From positions 1 through 28,232 of the forward strand of contig DAIRVC010000016.1 in assembly GCA_036803025.1 (NCBI GenBank): 28,232 nucleotides of DNA, given 5' to 3'. Positions within the stretch are counted from its first letter, which is position 1. Each line of letters opens with the position of its first letter. Made by a program: the position numbers and the translations under genes. Source of the stretch: DAIRVC01 sp036803025 (lineage in GTDB: Bacteria > Chloroflexota > Anaerolineae > Anaerolineales > E44-bin32). The notes under the pieces are model-generated. The model was not told the origin of the DNA. It did not search any database and saw only the letters and a program-made list of their open reading frames with translations. Of the stretch, positions 1 to 8,119 are shown piece after piece.

Positions 1-854
1 CCGTGGGAGGTGGGCCGCGTGGTCTCGAAGCAGCCGCCGGACTCGATTGCCATATCGATGACGTTCGCGCTGCGCTTCATGCGCGAGATGATCTCGCGCG
101 AGAGGACGATCGGCGCCCTCTCTCCGGGAACGTAGACTGCTCCGACGACAATGTCGGCGTAGGAGCATGCGCGCCGGATGTTGTAGGGCGTGGCCAGCAT
201 GGTGACCATGCTCATGGACGATTCGGCCTGCAGGGTCTGCAGCCGACGCAGGTCGATGTCCAGCACGGTGACGTGAGCGCCGGATAGGGCGAAGGTCGCC
301 GCAGCCGTGCCGCCGACCATGCCCGCCCCGATGATGACCACTTCCGGCGGTGGGGCGCCGACGATGTTGCCGAGCAGGATGCCGCGGCCGCCGAAGTCGT
401 TCTGCATCAGGCGGGCGGCGACTTGAACAACCAGGCGCCCGCCGAGCTGGCTGGCCGGAGCCAGCACCGGGAAGTAGCCGCCATCGTCCTCGATGAGTTC
501 ATAGGCGATCGTGGTGATGCGCTTGCGCATCAGCACTTCGATCTTCTCCTGCCGGGCCGCTTCCATGTGGAAGAACCCGAGCAGGGTCTGTCGTTCGCGC
601 AGCAGCTCGAGCTCCTCTGCGAGCGGGCGGGCGAACTTCAGGACAACATCGGCACGGCCAAGGACCTCGTCTTCGCTGTAGGCGATGACCGCGCCGGCCT
701 GGGTGTAGTCGTCGTCACTGAATCCGGCGCCGACACCCGCGCCGCGCTCCACGTAGACAATGTGATCGTACGCGGTGAACAGGCTGATACCGCTGGGAGG
801 CAGGCCGACACGGAACTCATATGGCCGGCGTTCTTTCGGGACTCCGATGATCAT
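1..854 (-). CDS. ald: Alanine dehydrogenase, C-terminal part beyond window edge
   Basis: This NAD-dependent enzyme interconverts L-alanine and pyruvate plus ammonia in the cytoplasm. The start ATG at 854 gives the typical MIIGVPKE opening, and a good ribosome site (GGAGAGGA) lies about 6 bases upstream. About 284 residues are visible of the roughly 370 usual for the family. The substrate-binding lysine (K73, in VLKFARPL) and the catalytic histidine (H96, in GFFHMEAA) sit at the family positions. A Rossmann nucleotide-binding stretch (VVIIGAGMVGGTAAATF) and the late family motif GGCFETTRPTSH are also present. It lies 24 bases behind rocD on the same strand and is probably the last or a late gene of an argF-rocD-ald operon. 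The related NAD(P) transhydrogenase alpha subunit is an alternative, but the overall pattern is that of Ald. Confidence 0.93.
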   Translation of the reverse strand, partial: MIIGVPKERRPYEFRVGLPPSGISLFTAYDHIVYVERGAGVGAGFSDDDYTQAGAVIAYSEDEVLGRADVVLKFARPLAEELELLRERQTLLGFFHMEAARQEKIEVLMRKRITTIAYELIEDDGGYFPVLAPASQLGGRLVVQVAARLMQNDFGGRGILLGNIVGAPPPEVVIIGAGMVGGTAAATFALSGAHVTVLDIDLRRLQTLQAESSMSMVTMLATPYNIRRACSYADIVVGAVYVPGERAPIVLSREIISRMKRSANVIDMAIESGGCFETTRPTSH

Positions 855-878
855 CGTTCCTCTCCGTGGCAGCAGTGA

Positions 879-2084
879 TCAATGCATCTGCAGGACGGCG
901 CGGATGGACGGCAGCACGCCGTCGATTGTATTGCGGTCGATCGTCAGCGGCGGGGCGAAACGGATGACGTGCTCGTGCGTTTCTTTGCACAGGACGCCTT
1001 CGTGCCGCAGCCGCTCGCAGAAGCGCCGGGCGCCACCGGCCTCAGCCTTGAGCTCCACGCCGATGAGCAGCCCGCGCCCGCGCACCTCGGCGATGTGCGG
1101 GCTGGGGATCTCGGCCAGCTGCTCCTGAAAGTACTCGCCCATGCGGGCGGCGTTCTCAATCAGGCCTTCTTCGACGATTGCCTGCAGCGCCGCCCGGGCC
1201 ACCGCCGCGCCGAGCGGGTTGCCGCCGAACGTCGACCCGTGCTCGCCAGGTTGGAGCAGCCCCAGCACGTCCGCGCCGGATAGGACCGCCGAGACCGGGT
1301 AGACCCCGCCGCCCAGAGCCTTGCCCAGGATGACGACGTCCGGGCGAACAGACTCGTGCTGGCAGGCCAGCAGCGCGCCGGTGCGGCCCAGGCCGGTCTG
1401 GATCTCGTCGGCGATGAGCAGGACGCGCCGCCGGGCGCAAACAGCTGAGACTTCGGCCAGATAGCCCGGCGGCGGCACGATCACGCCGGCCTCGCCCTGG
1501 ATCGGCTCGATCAGCACGGCGGCCGTGCGATCCGTGATGGCGGCTGCGAGGGCGGCGGCGTCGCCGTAGGGTACCAGGACGAATCCCGGCGTGAACGGGC
1601 CGAAATCGCGCCGGTAGAGCGGCTCGCTGGAGAAGGAGATGATCGAAACCGTCCGGCCGTGGAAGTTGCCCTGGCAGACGATAATCTCGGCCTGGTCGTC
1701 TGGGACGCCTTTCGTGCGGTAGGCCCACTTGCGGGCGACCTTGATGGCCGATTCCACCGCTTCGGCGCCGGTGTTCATCGGCAGGACCATGTCATAGCCG
1801 GTCAGGGCGGTCAGTTCTCTGTACAACAGCCCGAGCTGGTCGTTGAAGAATGCCCGTGAGGTCAGCGACAGGCGCTGGGCCTGCTCGGCCAACGCCTGGA
1901 TGACGCGAGGGTGCCGGTGGCCAAGATTGAGCGCCGAATAGGCGCTCAAGCAGTCCAGGTAGCGCCGCCCTTCGACGTCATACACCCACACGCCTTCACC
2001 GCGGGTCAGGACGACGTCGAGCGACTCATAGTTGTGGGCGCCGAGGCGTCGCTCGTAGTCGATGAATTCGGCAGACGACGGCAT
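879..2084 (-). CDS. rocD: Ornithine aminotransferase (ornithine--oxo-acid transaminase)
   Basis: This PLP enzyme transfers the delta-amino group of ornithine to 2-oxoglutarate, giving glutamate semialdehyde, a step of arginine/ornithine breakdown or proline synthesis. The sequence follows the RocD pattern closely: LDCLSAYSALNLGHRHP near the N-terminus, the PMNTGAEAVESA cofactor loop, GNFHGRT, EPIQGEAG, the PLP-contacting aspartate in ADEIQTGLGRTG, and the Schiff-base lysine in ILGKALGGG (K255). I chose ATG 2084 (401 residues, matching the Bacillus enzyme as recalled). An in-frame GTG at 2129 adds 15 unconserved residues and has its GGAGG only two bases away, too close for normal initiation. 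The gene follows argF by about 55 bases from this start and precedes ald by 24. Confidence 0.94.
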   Translation of the reverse strand: MPSSAEFIDYERRLGAHNYESLDVVLTRGEGVWVYDVEGRRYLDCLSAYSALNLGHRHPRVIQALAEQAQRLSLTSRAFFNDQLGLLYRELTALTGYDMVLPMNTGAEAVESAIKVARKWAYRTKGVPDDQAEIIVCQGNFHGRTVSIISFSSEPLYRRDFGPFTPGFVLVPYGDAAALAAAITDRTAAVLIEPIQGEAGVIVPPPGYLAEVSAVCARRRVLLIADEIQTGLGRTGALLACQHESVRPDVVILGKALGGGVYPVSAVLSGADVLGLLQPGEHGSTFGGNPLGAAVARAALQAIVEEGLIENAARMGEYFQEQLAEIPSPHIAEVRGRGLLIGVELKAEAGGARRFCERLRHEGVLCKETHEHVIRFAPPLTIDRNTIDGVLPSIRAVLQMH

Positions 2085-2138
2085 CGAGGTGCTCCGCGGC
2101 CCGCGCCGAACTGCCGAGCGGTGCCGCACATCCTCCGG

Positions 2139-3056
2139 TCAGCCCAGGAGCGTTGCCAGGATGGCCTTCTGGGCGTGCATACGGTTCTCAGCTTGCGGGA
2201 AGATGACCGAGTGCGGGCCGTCGGCCACCTCGTCGGTGATCTCTTCGCCGCGATGCGCGGGCAGGCAGTGCATCACGATGGCGTCAGGTTGGGCTTCGGA
2301 TACCAGTTGCGCGTTGACCTGGTAGGGAGGGAAGACCTTCCGGCGTTTCTCCGTCTCGGCCTCCTGGCCCATGCTGGTCCAGGTGTCGGTGTAGAGGACG
2401 TGGGCGCCGCGCACGGCCTCATGCGGATCGCGCACAAAGCGCAGGTGTGCGCCGCTCTCGGCCGCGAACTGCTTGGCCACCGATACGACCTGCTCGGGCA
2501 GGTCGTATCCTTCCGGGGAGGCCAGGGTGAAATGCATTCCGAGTCGGCTGCAGGCGAACAGAAGCGAGACGGCCACGTTGTTGCCGTCGCCGATGAAGGT
2601 CAGGCTGCGGCCGCGCAGGTCGCCGAAGCGCTCCTGAACGGTGAGGATATCGGCCATCGCCTGGCACGGGTGGCTGAAGTCGCTCAAGCCGTTGATCACA
2701 GGTACGCCGGCGTAGCGGGCGAGCTCGAGGATGTGCGCGTGCGAGAATACGCGCGCCATGATCGCGTCGACGTAGCCGGAAAGGACTCGGCTCACGTCGG
2801 CGATGGACTCGCGCTTGCCCAGGCCGATCTCGTCGGGGGAAAGGTAGAGCGCATCCCCGCCCAGGTGCCGCATCGCCATGTCGAACGAGACCCGTGTGCG
2901 CAGGCTCGGCTTTTGGAACACCATGGCCAGGACCTTGCCGGCCAGGCGCGGCTGGTTCCCGCCCGCCTGTCGCTCCCGTTTGAGTTCCACCGCCAGCCGC
3001 AGGAGCGCCTCAAGCTCAGCAGGTGAATGATCGGCGATCGATAGGAAATGCCGCAT
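2139..3056 (-). CDS. argF: Ornithine carbamoyltransferase
   Basis: This enzyme condenses carbamoyl phosphate and ornithine to citrulline in arginine biosynthesis; catabolic versions run the reverse. The 305-residue length is normal for the family. The carbamoyl-phosphate motif (KPSLRTRVSF, residues 49-58), the HPCQ motif (129-132), the ornithine-side DTWTSMGQE loop (224-232) and HCLPAHRGEE (263-272) are all intact, so the enzyme should be active. The start ATG at 3056 has GAGAG upstream. It is the first gene of a leftward operon with rocD and ald, and an extended -10 promoter lies about 40 bases upstream. The pairing with ornithine aminotransferase suggests the cluster manages the ornithine pool, but sequence alone does not show whether the role is biosynthetic or catabolic. 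Confidence 0.95.
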   Translation of the reverse strand: MRHFLSIADHSPAELEALLRLAVELKRERQAGGNQPRLAGKVLAMVFQKPSLRTRVSFDMAMRHLGGDALYLSPDEIGLGKRESIADVSRVLSGYVDAIMARVFSHAHILELARYAGVPVINGLSDFSHPCQAMADILTVQERFGDLRGRSLTFIGDGNNVAVSLLFACSRLGMHFTLASPEGYDLPEQVVSVAKQFAAESGAHLRFVRDPHEAVRGAHVLYTDTWTSMGQEAETEKRRKVFPPYQVNAQLVSEAQPDAIVMHCLPAHRGEEITDEVADGPHSVIFPQAENRMHAQKAILATLLG

Positions 3057-3097
3057 GGTTCACTCTCGCAGATTGGAGCAGGGGGTCTGTCGGAGGC

Positions 3098-3106
3098 AGT
3101 ATAGCA
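3098..3106 (-). promoter_or_regulatory. Extended -10 promoter for the argF-rocD-ald operon
   Basis: On the minus strand this reads TGCTATACT: a TATACT -10 box preceded by the TGn element of extended -10 promoters. No recognisable -35 box lies 16-18 bases upstream, which the TGn extension can compensate for. The predicted start near 3091 would leave a leader of about 35 bases before the argF ATG at 3056. Inferred from motif and position only. Confidence 0.5.
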
Positions 3107-3154
3107 CAGGAGCCTGGACGGGCGGGGCGCGTTTCTGCGTGTATCCAATCGTTC

Positions 3155-3160
3155 TATAAT
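3155..3160 (+). promoter_or_regulatory. -10 box (TATAAT) for the plus-strand kinase operon
   Basis: A perfect TATAAT lies just upstream of the multi-GAF kinase gene, in the short divergent region shared with argF. The -35 region, 17 bases upstream, is a poor match (TTTCTG). Transcription would start near 3167, only about 8 bases before the first possible start codon, so the mRNA may be nearly leaderless or use a later start. Confidence 0.45.
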
Positions 3161-3174
3161 CATGTCCCTTTCGA

Positions 3175-5748
3175 GTGGTACCTATTGTGACTGGGAAGCG
3201 GCAGGGTTTGCAGGGTCCGGGCAATGTAGTGGCGGCTGCTCGCCGGCTCACAGGCGCGCGGTTCGTTTGCCGGCTCAAGGGGGACTCGGGTGCCTGGTCC
3301 ATTGCCGAGACCAGCGGTCTGAATCGCGTATCCCGGGCGGAGCTGGTAGCAGCGCTCGAGAGCGCCACCGCACAGCGGGCACTCAGCCGGGCCCTGCGGA
3401 AGCGCGAGAGCGTCGCCGCGCCGGCTGCACTTCGGCTGTGCGGAGAGCCAGCGCGCATCTTCCCGGACAGTAGCCCGGGAGGCAAGAGCTTGCTGCTCGT
3501 CGGTGTTCCGCCTCCAGGCCTGAAGACGGCGGCGAGCCTCGTCTTCGCGGCCCTGGCGACCTCCCTCGATGGCGACGCCGTCGCCGTCGAGTCCGCCCAG
3601 CCGGTAGCGTTGCCGGCGATGGACCTGGACGCCGCCTTGGCACAATTCACGGCGGCACTCTCCTGCGACGCGTCGGATCTGGCTGTCCGCTGGGGCGACC
3701 GGTTCCGTGTGGCGGCCGTGCGCGGTTATCCCGAGGGTTGGCTGGGTGAGGAGCGCCTGTTAAGCGACTCACCTCTGGAATCCCGGCTGGTGCGCACGCG
3801 AAGGGCAGTCCTGCTGGGGCCCCGTCAGGCGCATGCGAAACTGCCGTTTCCCGGCAGCTTTCGGGCGCGCAGCTGGCTGGGCGTGCCGTTGGTCGTCGGA
3901 GAGCGAGTCATTGGCCGAGTCGGAATGGCGCGCCGTGCGGCCGATGGCTTCGACGCCGAGGTCGTGGCTGCGGCTGAGCGGCGAGCGGGGGAAATCGCCC
4001 CGGTTGTCGAAGGGATCCTGCTCTTCCAGGAGGCAACGCGTCGACTGGCTCGGCTGGCGGTCGTGCAGGAGGTCGCCCCGCTCGGGGCGACCCTCGGCGA
4101 ACCGGATCGGATCATCGCCCGGGTCCTGTCGATCTTGCGGCGGAGCTTCAGTCCCTCCTGGGTGTCGTACCTGGCGCCGGGCGCGCCCGGGCAGCCGGCC
4201 GAGGTACGGTGGGGAGTCGAGGAGGGCGGCCTCGCGCGTGACGGGGGTCGTGCCGATGGAAGCCTGTTTTCGCGGCTGGCGAAGGATGTCGACCGTGACC
4301 GGCCGCGGGTGATTCGAGCCGACCGGGGCTGGCTCCACCCGCAGGCGGTGGTCAGCCTGGCCGCGCCGGTGCGCTTCGGGGAGCGCCTGCTCGGCTTCCT
4401 GGTCCTGGAGACAGCACGCCTCAACGCCTATGGCGAGGACGATGAACGACTGTTGACCATCATTGCCGGCCAGGTGGCCTCGTTCCTCGAGAACGCGCGC
4501 CTCTACCATGAGATGGGTGTGGCCGTCGAACAGCTCTCCGCCATTCGACAGACGGCGCTCGATCTGGCCTCGCAGGTCGATCACCCGGAAGTCCTCGACA
4601 ACCTGGCTGAACGGGTCCAGCTGCTTCTGCGCGTCCCGTGCGTCGAACTGGGCCTGGTCGATTCGGACGCCGGTGGGATACGCATCCTCGTCAGCCGCAA
4701 TCCGTGGAAGCGGTTCGAGGGCGAGACCATTCGCCTGGGGGAAGGCCTGGAGGGCCGGGCCGCCAGCGAGGGGAAGGCGATGGTTGAACCTGCATCGCAG
4801 TGGTGGATCGATCGCGGCATGGGCCGGCGCCGCAGAGGGCGTGCCGCCTGCCTGCCGCTGCGCTGGGGGGAGGAAGTCATCGGCGTCCTGTCTGTCCTCG
4901 ACGATGATCCGCAGCGCACTTTCTCCATGGAGGATATGCGGCTTCTGGAGCTGCTGGCGCCGCAGGCAGCCATCACGCTGCGCAACGCACGCCTGCTTCA
5001 AGACCTGCGCGAGCAGATCGACGAGCGCAAGCGGACCGAGGCGCAGCTGGTCCAATCGGCCAAGATGGCCGCGGTCGGGCAGATGGCCGCCGGGGTGGCT
5101 CACGAGATCAACAACCCGCTGACGACGGTCGCCGGCTTCACGGAACTGTGGCTGGAGGAGATGGGGCTCGAGAACCCGATGCGGGCGGAACTCGAGATGG
5201 TCACCAAGGAGACGCGGCGCGCCCGCGAGGTAGTTTCGCGTCTTCTCGATTTCGCCCGGCAGAGATCTCCGATCAAGGAGCGTGTCGGCCTGAACGAGGT
5301 CGTTCGCGAGAGTCTGGACCTGGTGCGGCACTACCTGGCCCTGCACGGCGTCGAACTGCGAGAGCGCTACGCCGGCGAGCTGCCCTGGGTGGAGATCGAG
5401 CGTGGCGGTGTGAAGCAGGTCCTACTCAATCTGGCCCACAATGCTGTGCAGGCCATGCCCGAGGGAGGCGTGCTGACGGTCGAGACGGGAGCGGAAGCGC
5501 GTGCCCGCGGCCAGGGCGTGTATGTCCTGGTCGCCGACACGGGGGCCGGCATTGCCGAGGAGAACTTGCGGCACCTCTTCGAGCCTTTCTTCACCACCAA
5601 GGCGCCGGGCCAGGGCACCGGATTGGGATTGGCGCTCAGCTACGGGATCATCGCCGAACATGGCGGGGACATCTCCGTGGACAGTCGGCCCGGGGAAGGC
5701 GCGCACTTCCGCGTGTGGCTCCCACTGGCGCAGGGGCTTGCCGTATGA
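3175..5748 (+). CDS. Multi-GAF sensor histidine kinase
   Basis: A soluble sensor kinase of about 857 residues with no membrane segment. Domains in order: a divergent GAF-like region (about 15-135), three GAF domains (about 150-280, 300-440 and 455-605), a short coiled linker, then a HisKA dimerisation domain with the phospho-accepting H643 in GVAHEINNPL, and a HATPase_c domain with N box (LLNLAHNAVQAM), G1 box (VADTGAGI), F box (EPFFTTK) and G2 box (GTGLGLALSYGI). The kinase core is complete and NtrB-like. The GAF ligands cannot be told from sequence. The start is uncertain: GTG 3175 is the first possibility after an in-frame stop, GTG 3187 is another, and neither has a strong ribosome site. 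Its stop overlaps the next gene's start (ATGA), so the pair is probably translationally coupled. Confidence 0.88.
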   Translation: MVPIVTGKRQGLQGPGNVVAAARRLTGARFVCRLKGDSGAWSIAETSGLNRVSRAELVAALESATAQRALSRALRKRESVAAPAALRLCGEPARIFPDSSPGGKSLLLVGVPPPGLKTAASLVFAALATSLDGDAVAVESAQPVALPAMDLDAALAQFTAALSCDASDLAVRWGDRFRVAAVRGYPEGWLGEERLLSDSPLESRLVRTRRAVLLGPRQAHAKLPFPGSFRARSWLGVPLVVGERVIGRVGMARRAADGFDAEVVAAAERRAGEIAPVVEGILLFQEATRRLARLAVVQEVAPLGATLGEPDRIIARVLSILRRSFSPSWVSYLAPGAPGQPAEVRWGVEEGGLARDGGRADGSLFSRLAKDVDRDRPRVIRADRGWLHPQAVVSLAAPVRFGERLLGFLVLETARLNAYGEDDERLLTIIAGQVASFLENARLYHEMGVAVEQLSAIRQTALDLASQVDHPEVLDNLAERVQLLLRVPCVELGLVDSDAGGIRILVSRNPWKRFEGETIRLGEGLEGRAASEGKAMVEPASQWWIDRGMGRRRRGRAACLPLRWGEEVIGVLSVLDDDPQRTFSMEDMRLLELLAPQAAITLRNARLLQDLREQIDERKRTEAQLVQSAKMAAVGQMAAGVAHEINNPLTTVAGFTELWLEEMGLENPMRAELEMVTKETRRAREVVSRLLDFARQRSPIKERVGLNEVVRESLDLVRHYLALHGVELRERYAGELPWVEIERGGVKQVLLNLAHNAVQAMPEGGVLTVETGAEARARGQGVYVLVADTGAGIAEENLRHLFEPFFTTKAPGQGTGLGLALSYGIIAEHGGDISVDSRPGEGAHFRVWLPLAQGLAV

Positions 5749-7337
5749 GCGGCGAGGCGATCCTGGTCGTCGATGACGAAGCCGGCGTCGTGGCGCTCTG
5801 CCAGCGCTTCCTGACCAGGGCGGGATTCGCCGTGCGAACCGCAGTCACCGCTGAGGAGGCGCTGCTGACGCTGGGGCGGGCACCGATCGACCTGCTTCTG
5901 GTCGACGTACGCATGCCGGGAATGGACGGCTTCGAGCTCATGCGCGAGGCGCGCCGGAGGCAGCCGGATCTGGCGGTGGTGGTGATGACGGGTTTCGGAA
6001 CTGTGGAGACCGCCGTGCGGGCGCTGGAGGAAGGCGCCAGCGGGTTGGTGCTCAAGCCCTTCGATTCCAACGCGGCCGTGGTCCGACAGGTGCGGCAGGC
6101 GATCGAGGCCAACCGATCCCAGCGTGAGGCGGCGCGCAGCCGCACTCTCCGTCCGCTCTTCGAATTGGCGGAGGTGATGTTCGCCGAGACCGAGGAGGCC
6201 ACGCTCGCCCAGCGCGTCTCATCTGCCGTACGTTCGCACCTCAGTTGCGAAGCGGCCGGGTTGTACCTCGACGAGAGCGCCGGCGGGCCGACGCGCCTCC
6301 TATCGTGGACCGCGGCGCAGGGTCAGGCCGCCGAAGCAGTCCGGCTGGGCCCGGTGGCGTGGGTCTCCGAAGGGCGTGCCCTGGCGCACTTCCAGCCCCA
6401 GGATCCCGACCTGCCGCCGGTGCGGCGGGCGTGGTTTGAGCAGAACGGCTATGCCGCGGCCATGTGCTGCCCTGTGCGCCGGGCGCAGGGGACGTACCTG
6501 ATGTTCGCCGGACGCGGCCGGGACCAGCCGCCGTTCTCAAATGATGACCTCGAGCTTCTGTATCTGCTCACGCGCCAGGCCGCTGTTGCATTGGAGAATG
6601 CACGGCTGTACGGCGAGCTGCGAGCCTATGTGGCCGAGATCGAGCGGTCGCAACAGCGGCTGGTGCAGAGCGAGAAGCTGGCGGCAATCGGCCGCTTGAC
6701 CGCCTCGATCGCCCATGAGGTCAACAACCCTCTGCAGTCTTTGCGCAACTGCCTTGACCTGGCCGGGCGCGCGGATGTGCCCGGCGAGAAGCGCAGCGAG
6801 TACCTGCAGATGGCGCAGCGCGAGCTCGAACAGCTCACCTCGATTGTGCGCCAGATGCTCGAGTTCTATCGCCCTGAGGCGGCCACGCGCCAGTCGGTTC
6901 ATCTGAACGAATTGGTGCATTCCGTGATCAACCTCACCAGCGGCGAGTGCCAGGCGCATGGGGTGCAGGTGAGCACGAGCCTGGCGCAGGGACTTCCGGC
7001 TGTCTGGGGAGTGCCGTATCAGATTACGCAGGTGATCATGAATCTGGTTCTCAATGCCGTTGAGGCCATGCCGGACGGCGGAAGGCTGACCGTTACTTCC
7101 GCCCTGACCGAACGGGGCCTAGAGCTCACGTTCAAAGACACGGGGCGCGGGATCACGAAGGAGGAGATGGCCCACATCTTCGAGCCGTTCTACACGTCGA
7201 AGAAGAGCGGGACCGGCCTCGGGCTGGCGATCAGCTACGGCATCGTGACCGCCCACGACGGGGTGATCCAGGTGGAAAGCGATCCCGGCGCAGGCACGAC
7301 ATTCAAGGTGATCCTGCCCCCGGTGGCGAGGCTCTAG
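5745..7337 (+). CDS. Receiver-GAF-histidine kinase
   Basis: A 530-residue protein that starts with a receiver domain (residues 1-120) and ends as a kinase. The receiver looks functional: acidic pair in LVVDDE, phospho-acceptor D54 (LLVDVRMPGMDG), T in MTGFGTVETA, and K104 in LKPFD. A GAF domain (about 135-295) follows, then HisKA with H324 (SIAHEVNNPLQS) and HATPase_c (NLVLNAVEAM, DTGRGI, GTGLGLAISYGI). ATG 5745 overlaps the stop of the upstream kinase by 4 bases. A longer reading from 5148 in this frame exists, but its extra 199 residues merely lie over the upstream kinase. The receiver could accept phosphate from the upstream kinase and tune this kinase's own activity. That is inference; the domain calls are direct. 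Confidence 0.92.
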   Translation: MSGEAILVVDDEAGVVALCQRFLTRAGFAVRTAVTAEEALLTLGRAPIDLLLVDVRMPGMDGFELMREARRRQPDLAVVVMTGFGTVETAVRALEEGASGLVLKPFDSNAAVVRQVRQAIEANRSQREAARSRTLRPLFELAEVMFAETEEATLAQRVSSAVRSHLSCEAAGLYLDESAGGPTRLLSWTAAQGQAAEAVRLGPVAWVSEGRALAHFQPQDPDLPPVRRAWFEQNGYAAAMCCPVRRAQGTYLMFAGRGRDQPPFSNDDLELLYLLTRQAAVALENARLYGELRAYVAEIERSQQRLVQSEKLAAIGRLTASIAHEVNNPLQSLRNCLDLAGRADVPGEKRSEYLQMAQRELEQLTSIVRQMLEFYRPEAATRQSVHLNELVHSVINLTSGECQAHGVQVSTSLAQGLPAVWGVPYQITQVIMNLVLNAVEAMPDGGRLTVTSALTERGLELTFKDTGRGITKEEMAHIFEPFYTSKKSGTGLGLAISYGIVTAHDGVIQVESDPGAGTTFKVILPPVARL

Positions 7338-7342
7338 CCATC

Positions 7343-8119
7343 ATGGCTCCACGGATACTGGTCGTCGACGACGACGCGACCGGCCGGGCGACGATGGCCG
7401 AGTTGCTCCGGCTGGAGGGCTATCTGGTCGACGAAGCCTCAGGCGGGCGCGCGGCCCTCGAACGGCTCGCCGTCGAGGCCTACGATGTGATGCTGCTCGA
7501 TCTGAAGATGCCCGACCTCGATGGGGTGGCGGTGCTGAAGGGAGCGGCCCAGATCGCGTCGGAGACGCAAGCGGTCGTCTTCACCGCGCACGGCTCGATG
7601 GAGTCGGCTATTCAGGCGGTGCGCCACGGAGCCTATGACTACCTGCTCAAGCCAGCGTCGACGGCCGAAGTCGTGGCCTGCATCGCGCGCGCGCTGGAAC
7701 GTGGTCAGGCACGGGCTCGCCAGCGCCGGTTGGCCGAGCATGCCCAGGCGGCGCTTGCAGAACTGGGCCGCGACGGGCAGGCCGCCGAGCAGATTGAATG
7801 GGCGGGTGTCACCCTGGCCACCAGCACCCGTCGTCTGACCGGGCCGCGAGGCGAGGTCGAGCTGACACCAGCCGAGCATCGTCTGCTGTTGGCGCTTCTC
7901 CGGCGGAGGGGACGAGTCGCCGACTACGGGGCTCTGGTCGACCAGGTGCAGGGATACAGGGTCGACGCATGGGAGGCGCCGGGCATGCTGCGCCCGGTCG
8001 TGAGCCGGCTGCGTCGCAAAGTCCGCCACGTGGGCGGGCCGGCGGACGGAATCGCGACCATCCGGGGCGTCGGCTATGTCCTGGAGGCCGGCGTCGAGCA
8101 GGGGGCTGAACTCTCTTAG
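7343..8119 (+). CDS. Response regulator with winged-helix DNA-binding domain
   Basis: A 258-residue transcription factor and probable output of the two upstream kinases. The receiver (1-120) has D9-D11, phospho-acceptor D53 (LLDLKMPDLDG), TAHGSMESAI and K103 in YLLKPAS; this style is closer to NtrC-type receivers. After a linker of about 40 residues comes an OmpR/PhoB-type winged helix (about 160-252) with LTPAEHRLLLALL, a recognition-helix stretch PVVSRLRRKVR and the closing wing IATIRGVGYVLEAG. The ATG at 7343 follows the kinase stop by 5 bases. Its stop (8117-8119) overlaps the stop of the opposing exporter gene, so the two operons meet head-on with no room for a terminator between them. 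Target promoters are unknown; its own divergent promoter region at 3057-3174 is a natural candidate. Confidence 0.92.
   Translation: MAPRILVVDDDATGRATMAELLRLEGYLVDEASGGRAALERLAVEAYDVMLLDLKMPDLDGVAVLKGAAQIASETQAVVFTAHGSMESAIQAVRHGAYDYLLKPASTAEVVACIARALERGQARARQRRLAEHAQAALAELGRDGQAAEQIEWAGVTLATSTRRLTGPRGEVELTPAEHRLLLALLRRRGRVADYGALVDQVQGYRVDAWEAPGMLRPVVSRLRRKVRHVGGPADGIATIRGVGYVLEAGVEQGAELS

Noticed and set aside
3769..5346. Open frame of about 525 codons on the minus strand opposite the multi-GAF kinase
   Set aside because: No domain pattern and fully antisense to GAF and HisKA coding sequence.
5148..5744. Extension of 199 codons at the start of the receiver-GAF kinase
   Set aside because: It overlies the HisKA/HATPase region of the upstream kinase in another frame, has no homology pattern, and the ATG at 5745 begins exactly at a canonical receiver.
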